Part shown: positions 61,281 through 64,000 of the stretch, piece by piece | How positions within the stretch are numbered: position 1 is the first letter of the stretch | How the letters are laid out: the number at the start of each line of letters is the position of its first letter | Source of the DNA: Filomicrobium insigne | Lineage (GTDB): Bacteria; Pseudomonadota; Alphaproteobacteria; Rhizobiales; Hyphomicrobiaceae | Length of the DNA stretch: 64,000 bases | Direction of reading: 5' to 3' | Assembly: GCF_900104305.1 (NCBI RefSeq) | Contig: NZ_FNJC01000001.1 | Coordinates: 372,001-436,000, forward strand | Translations under genes and position numbers: made by a program | The notes under the pieces: generated by a model | What the model was told of the DNA's origin: nothing | The model's input: only the letters and a program-made list of their open reading frames with translations | Databases searched by the model: none

Positions 61281-61327
61281 GCAGCCGCCCCCCCTTACTA
61301 TCAACGCCAACTACCGGAGGTACGCCC

Positions 61328-62032
61328 GTGGCACGCCGAATCGTCGATCTGAGTCTGACCGTCGAAGATAATATGCCGGCTCATAAGCTATTCCAGAGCC
61401 CCATTTACTTGAAAGCCTTGTCGCACGAAGCGACTCAGTCAATGGGCCTGGGCGTGCCCGGCGACGCCATGACGTTCCAAACAAACTACATCGGAATGCT
61501 CGATCACGTCGGCACGCACGTCGACGCGTTCCTGCACGTTAATCCCAAGGGCGCGCCCATCGACGAGATGCCGCTTGACCTGTTCATGGGCAAGGCGGTT
61601 TGCTTCGACCTGCGTCACATCGGAGACCTAGAAGACATCACCGAAGCACATATGGCCGAAGCCGAGCAAAAAGCTGGTGTGAAGGTTGATGGGCACATCG
61701 TGCTTCTGTGCACGGGCTTCCATGCGCGCAACTGGGGAGATCGCAACAAGATCGTGTGGGGTAACCCCGGCCTCACGGTCGAGGCTACTCGCTGGCTCCA
61801 CGACCGTGGCTCTCGCATGCACGGTGTCGAAGGCCCTTCAACGGACAAGCCTTCCGACAATATTTTCGCTCAGCACAGGCTGTGCCGCGACCTCGGCATT
61901 TCGCACTTTGAGTGGCTCGTCAATCTTGAAGAACTCGTCGGCAAAGGCGAGTTTGAATTCATCGGCCTACCGATCAAATTCAAAGGCGGATCGGGTTCTC
62001 CAGTTCGTGCAGTGGCGATCCTGGAAGAGTAA
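61328..62032 (+). CDS. Cyclase family (metal-dependent) hydrolase
   Basis: A 234-residue protein of the kynurenine formamidase/isatin hydrolase (cyclase) superfamily. The metal motif is in LDHVGTHVDAFLHV, with SLTVEDNMPAH near the start and GLTVEATRWLHDRG and VEGPSTDKPSDNIFAQHRLC later. The GTG at 61328 is chosen because GGAGG lies 7 nt upstream; a longer frame lacks homology. Members open cyclic imides, lactams or amides. Operon with the TRAP transporter and an amidase, so it probably opens or deformylates an imported N-containing compound. Confidence 0.85.
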   Translation: MARRIVDLSLTVEDNMPAHKLFQSPIYLKALSHEATQSMGLGVPGDAMTFQTNYIGMLDHVGTHVDAFLHVNPKGAPIDEMPLDLFMGKAVCFDLRHIGDLEDITEAHMAEAEQKAGVKVDGHIVLLCTGFHARNWGDRNKIVWGNPGLTVEATRWLHDRGSRMHGVEGPSTDKPSDNIFAQHRLCRDLGISHFEWLVNLEELVGKGEFEFIGLPIKFKGGSGSPVRAVAILEE

Positions 62033-62101
62033 TTCTTACACGCTGGGGGAGGCGGCGCGCTTCCCCCGCAAAAAATCTCAAAACACTATGGGAGAGAGCG
62101 G

Positions 62102-63505
62102 ATGGCGACCGGGTTTGCCTTCATGGGTGTGCGCGAAATGGCGGGCCTTTTTGCCCGCAAAGAAGCCTCGCCAATTGAAGTGCTCGATGATGTCATCGGC
62201 CGGTTGTCAACGCTCGAACCCAAACTGAATATGTTTGCGTGCCTCGATCTTGAGGGCGCACGCAAACTGGCCCAAGCCTCTGAACAAAGAATGATGCGTG
62301 GCGAGCGCATCGGCATACTTGATGGCATCCCGACGTCGATCAAAGACCTGATCGCCATGCAGGGGCTTCCGCTTCGTTCCGGGTCGAAGGCCTCGGCGGA
62401 TACCCCGGCCGCGCTTGACGCTCCCGTCACAGAACGCTTGCGCAACGCAGGCGCCGTTCTCTTGGGCAAATCGACAACCAGCGAGTTTGGCTGCAAGGCT
62501 GTTGGCGACAGCCCGCTCACAGGGATAACGCGGAATCCCTGGAACCTTGATATGACCCCCGGCGGTTCGAGTTGCGGGGCGGCTGCGGCCGTTGCCTCCG
62601 GTCTGCTTCCCTATACGATTGGAACCGATGGCGGAGGATCGTTACGCATCCCTGGCGCGTTATGCGGCCTCGTTGGCTTCAAAGCGCAGTTTGCTCGCAT
62701 TCCCATTTTTCCGGTTTCCGCAACACCGACGCTGGCGCACGTTGGTCCATTGACGCGGACCTGCGAAGATGCGGCGGCCGTTCTTTCGGTGATTTGCGGA
62801 TATGATCGCCGTGATCCGTTCACCGTAGCCGGACCGGTGCCTGACTTTGCGCCAGGTCAACCCGCCGGGCGGCCTCTAAGGATCGCCTGGAGCCCAACGC
62901 TCGGTTATGCGCGAGCCGATGCGGAAGTCCTTTCGCTCTGTGAAAAAGCCGCGAAATCTTTTGAAGCTCTCGGTCACCACGTGGATGTTGTCGATCACGT
63001 CATGGACGACCCTGGTGATATCTGGACGGCAGAATTCTATGCCGGCGTGGGGACACGCCTGCGTGCAACCGTTGAAACAGCACCCGAATTGATTGATCCG
63101 GCCGTTTTGGAAGTTCTCAAAGAGGCGATTTCTCAAGATATGCGGTCCTACTACGACCGCGTGTTCGCACGGTATGCATTCCGTGAAAAGATGCGTGAGT
63201 TCTTTGAGGACTACGATCTGCTTCTTTCACCGACGTTGCCGACGGCAGCGTTCCCGGTCGGGTTGAATACGCCGCCGGGGTACGAGGACAGAAGCATCGT
63301 TTCGTGGGTGTATTACACTTATCCCTTTAATCTGACGGGACAGCCTGCTGCTTCCATCCCAGCCGGGCTGACGAGTGATGGATTGCCCGTTGGACTCCAG
63401 ATCGTGGCCGGGGCCCACGACGATGCCCTGCTGTTCGAGGCCGCCTCAGCCTACGAACCGACCTCGGAATTCACCGCCCAAGCGCAATGGCCCACAATTG
63501 TATAG
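62102..63505 (+). CDS. Amidase (amidase signature family)
   Basis: A 467-residue serine amidase. The Ser-cisSer-Lys triad is seen: Lys in GIPTSIKDLIAMQGLP (residues around 76-92), the glycine-rich GGSSCGAAAAVASGLLPYTI with the cis-Ser, and the nucleophile Ser in GTDGGGSLRIPGALCGLVGF. A GGGAGAGAG site precedes the ATG at 62102. It hydrolyses an amide in the cytoplasm. As the last gene of the TRAP cluster it probably takes the product of the cyclase-family enzyme. Substrate unknown. Confidence 0.93.
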   Translation: MATGFAFMGVREMAGLFARKEASPIEVLDDVIGRLSTLEPKLNMFACLDLEGARKLAQASEQRMMRGERIGILDGIPTSIKDLIAMQGLPLRSGSKASADTPAALDAPVTERLRNAGAVLLGKSTTSEFGCKAVGDSPLTGITRNPWNLDMTPGGSSCGAAAAVASGLLPYTIGTDGGGSLRIPGALCGLVGFKAQFARIPIFPVSATPTLAHVGPLTRTCEDAAAVLSVICGYDRRDPFTVAGPVPDFAPGQPAGRPLRIAWSPTLGYARADAEVLSLCEKAAKSFEALGHHVDVVDHVMDDPGDIWTAEFYAGVGTRLRATVETAPELIDPAVLEVLKEAISQDMRSYYDRVFARYAFREKMREFFEDYDLLLSPTLPTAAFPVGLNTPPGYEDRSIVSWVYYTYPFNLTGQPAASIPAGLTSDGLPVGLQIVAGAHDDALLFEAASAYEPTSEFTAQAQWPTIV

Positions 63506-63526
63506 CGTGGGAACTTCCGCCTCCGC

Positions 63527-64000
63527 TTACTCTTCGCGGAACGCCTTTGTGAACTGATCGGTGATGGGTTTCACGATGTAAGATAGGGCCGTGCGGTCTT
63601 CTGTCGTGATGAAGACTTCAACTGGCATGCCCGGAAGCAGCGTCTTATCCCCGAGCTTGGCGAGTTCGTCAGGCAGCACTTCGATGTCTGCCATATAGTT
63701 GACCTCACCTGTGGCCGCATCGCGCGTCGTTGCCGGTGACACGCGTGCCACGCGGCCTTCCAATTCAGGTGTCGTGCGCTGATTGAACGTTGAGAAGCGT
63801 AGCCTTGCACGCTGCCCTTCCGCAACCTGATCGATGCTTACCGGGGAAACTTTCGCTTCTATCTTGAGTTTGGCGCCTTCCGGCACAATGGTGGCCAAAA
63901 CTGCAGCCGGAGAAATCACACCACCGATTGTGTGAATGTTCAGTTCGTTGATGGTGCCGGATATCGGCGCGCGAATATCCGTACGCGCCAGGCGATCTTC
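63527..64000 (-). CDS. Type I secretion membrane fusion protein (HlyD/PrtE family), partial
   Basis: C-terminal part of an HlyD-type adaptor, cut by the right window edge. The visible frame starts inside the lipoyl/beta-barrel hybrid region (RTDIRAPISGTINELNIHTI, GGVISPAAVLATIVPEG) and continues through LKIEAKVSPVSIDQVAEGQR to the C-terminal LPGMPVEVFITTEDRTALSY and IVKPITDQFTKAFREE. It joins an ABC exporter to an outer-membrane channel; the partners are outside the window. Confidence 0.93.
   Translation of the reverse strand, partial: EDRLARTDIRAPISGTINELNIHTIGGVISPAAVLATIVPEGAKLKIEAKVSPVSIDQVAEGQRARLRFSTFNQRTTPELEGRVARVSPATTRDAATGEVNYMADIEVLPDELAKLGDKTLLPGMPVEVFITTEDRTALSYIVKPITDQFTKAFREE

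Noticed and set aside
1-64000. Search by eye for CRISPR arrays, insertion sequences, integrases, tRNA and rRNA genes
   Set aside because: No regularly spaced repeats, transposase motifs or tRNA-like T-arm sequences were recognised; a tRNA scan would be needed to exclude isolated tRNAs.

Overview
This window looks like the chromosome of a methylotrophic alphaproteobacterium of the Hyphomicrobiales, most likely Hyphomicrobiaceae (Hyphomicrobium or Filomicrobium type; the genus is a guess). The grounds are fhcA and fhcB, two subunits of the tetrahydromethanopterin-linked formyltransferase/hydrolase complex, together with rhizobial-type families: BcsS, DUF6455, host-attachment protein, class I PHA synthase, phasin and FixK/FNR-like sites. 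No rRNA, tRNA, CRISPR, insertion sequence or phage gene was seen. Both edges cut genes.

Layout. (1) 1-1918: an isoquinoline 1-oxidoreductase type molybdenum hydroxylase pair, the large subunit cut by the left edge. (2) 2072-7200: a vitamin B12 uptake operon (BtuB, BtuF, BtuC, BtuD types) on the minus strand behind a clear cobalamin riboswitch. (3) 7354-9659: a chemoreceptor paired with a separate periplasmic sensor-like protein. (4) 10132-18755: a GntR-regulated catabolic cluster matching the sulfolactate set (SuyAB lyase, tripartite tricarboxylate transporter, two opposite-handed hydroxyacid dehydrogenases) with a D-tartrate dehydratase gene inside it. (5) 18808-21765: fhcB-fhcA without fhcD and fhcC. 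(6) 22892-24688: opgH glucan glucosyltransferase. (7) 24794-29087: five small membrane proteins, then an acetate-type sodium symporter and its DUF4212 partner.

(8) 29434-40329: a micro-oxic/carbon-storage block with an exonuclease-CBS-DUF294 protein, DUF6455, host-attachment protein, cytochrome c, PHA synthase, phasin, a fused NDP-forming acyl-CoA ligase/acetyltransferase, a zinc alcohol dehydrogenase and a short ribosome hibernation factor. Four FNR/FixK-type palindromes lie in its gaps, one inside a 28-bp perfect inverted repeat. (9) 40798-47260: assorted envelope and accessory genes, including a repeat-bearing secreted protein, HdeD, patatin, GntP permease, MOSC protein, BcsS, and a secreted VOC protein.

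(10) 47524-56006 is the most interesting part: a lysine 2,3-aminomutase, a Sfp-type phosphopantetheinyl transferase and a divergent 1376-residue Pls-type synthetase (adenylation, carrier, then three membrane/left-handed beta-helix modules). Together they suggest synthesis of a beta-lysine homopolymer or oligomer. A C45 Ntn-hydrolase and a membrane-anchored alpha/beta hydrolase lie next door. (11) 57105-63505: a LysR-regulated TRAP transporter with a cyclase-family hydrolase and an amidase, which looks like an uptake-and-hydrolysis pathway for an unknown amide or cyclic imide. (12) The right edge cuts a type I secretion membrane fusion gene.
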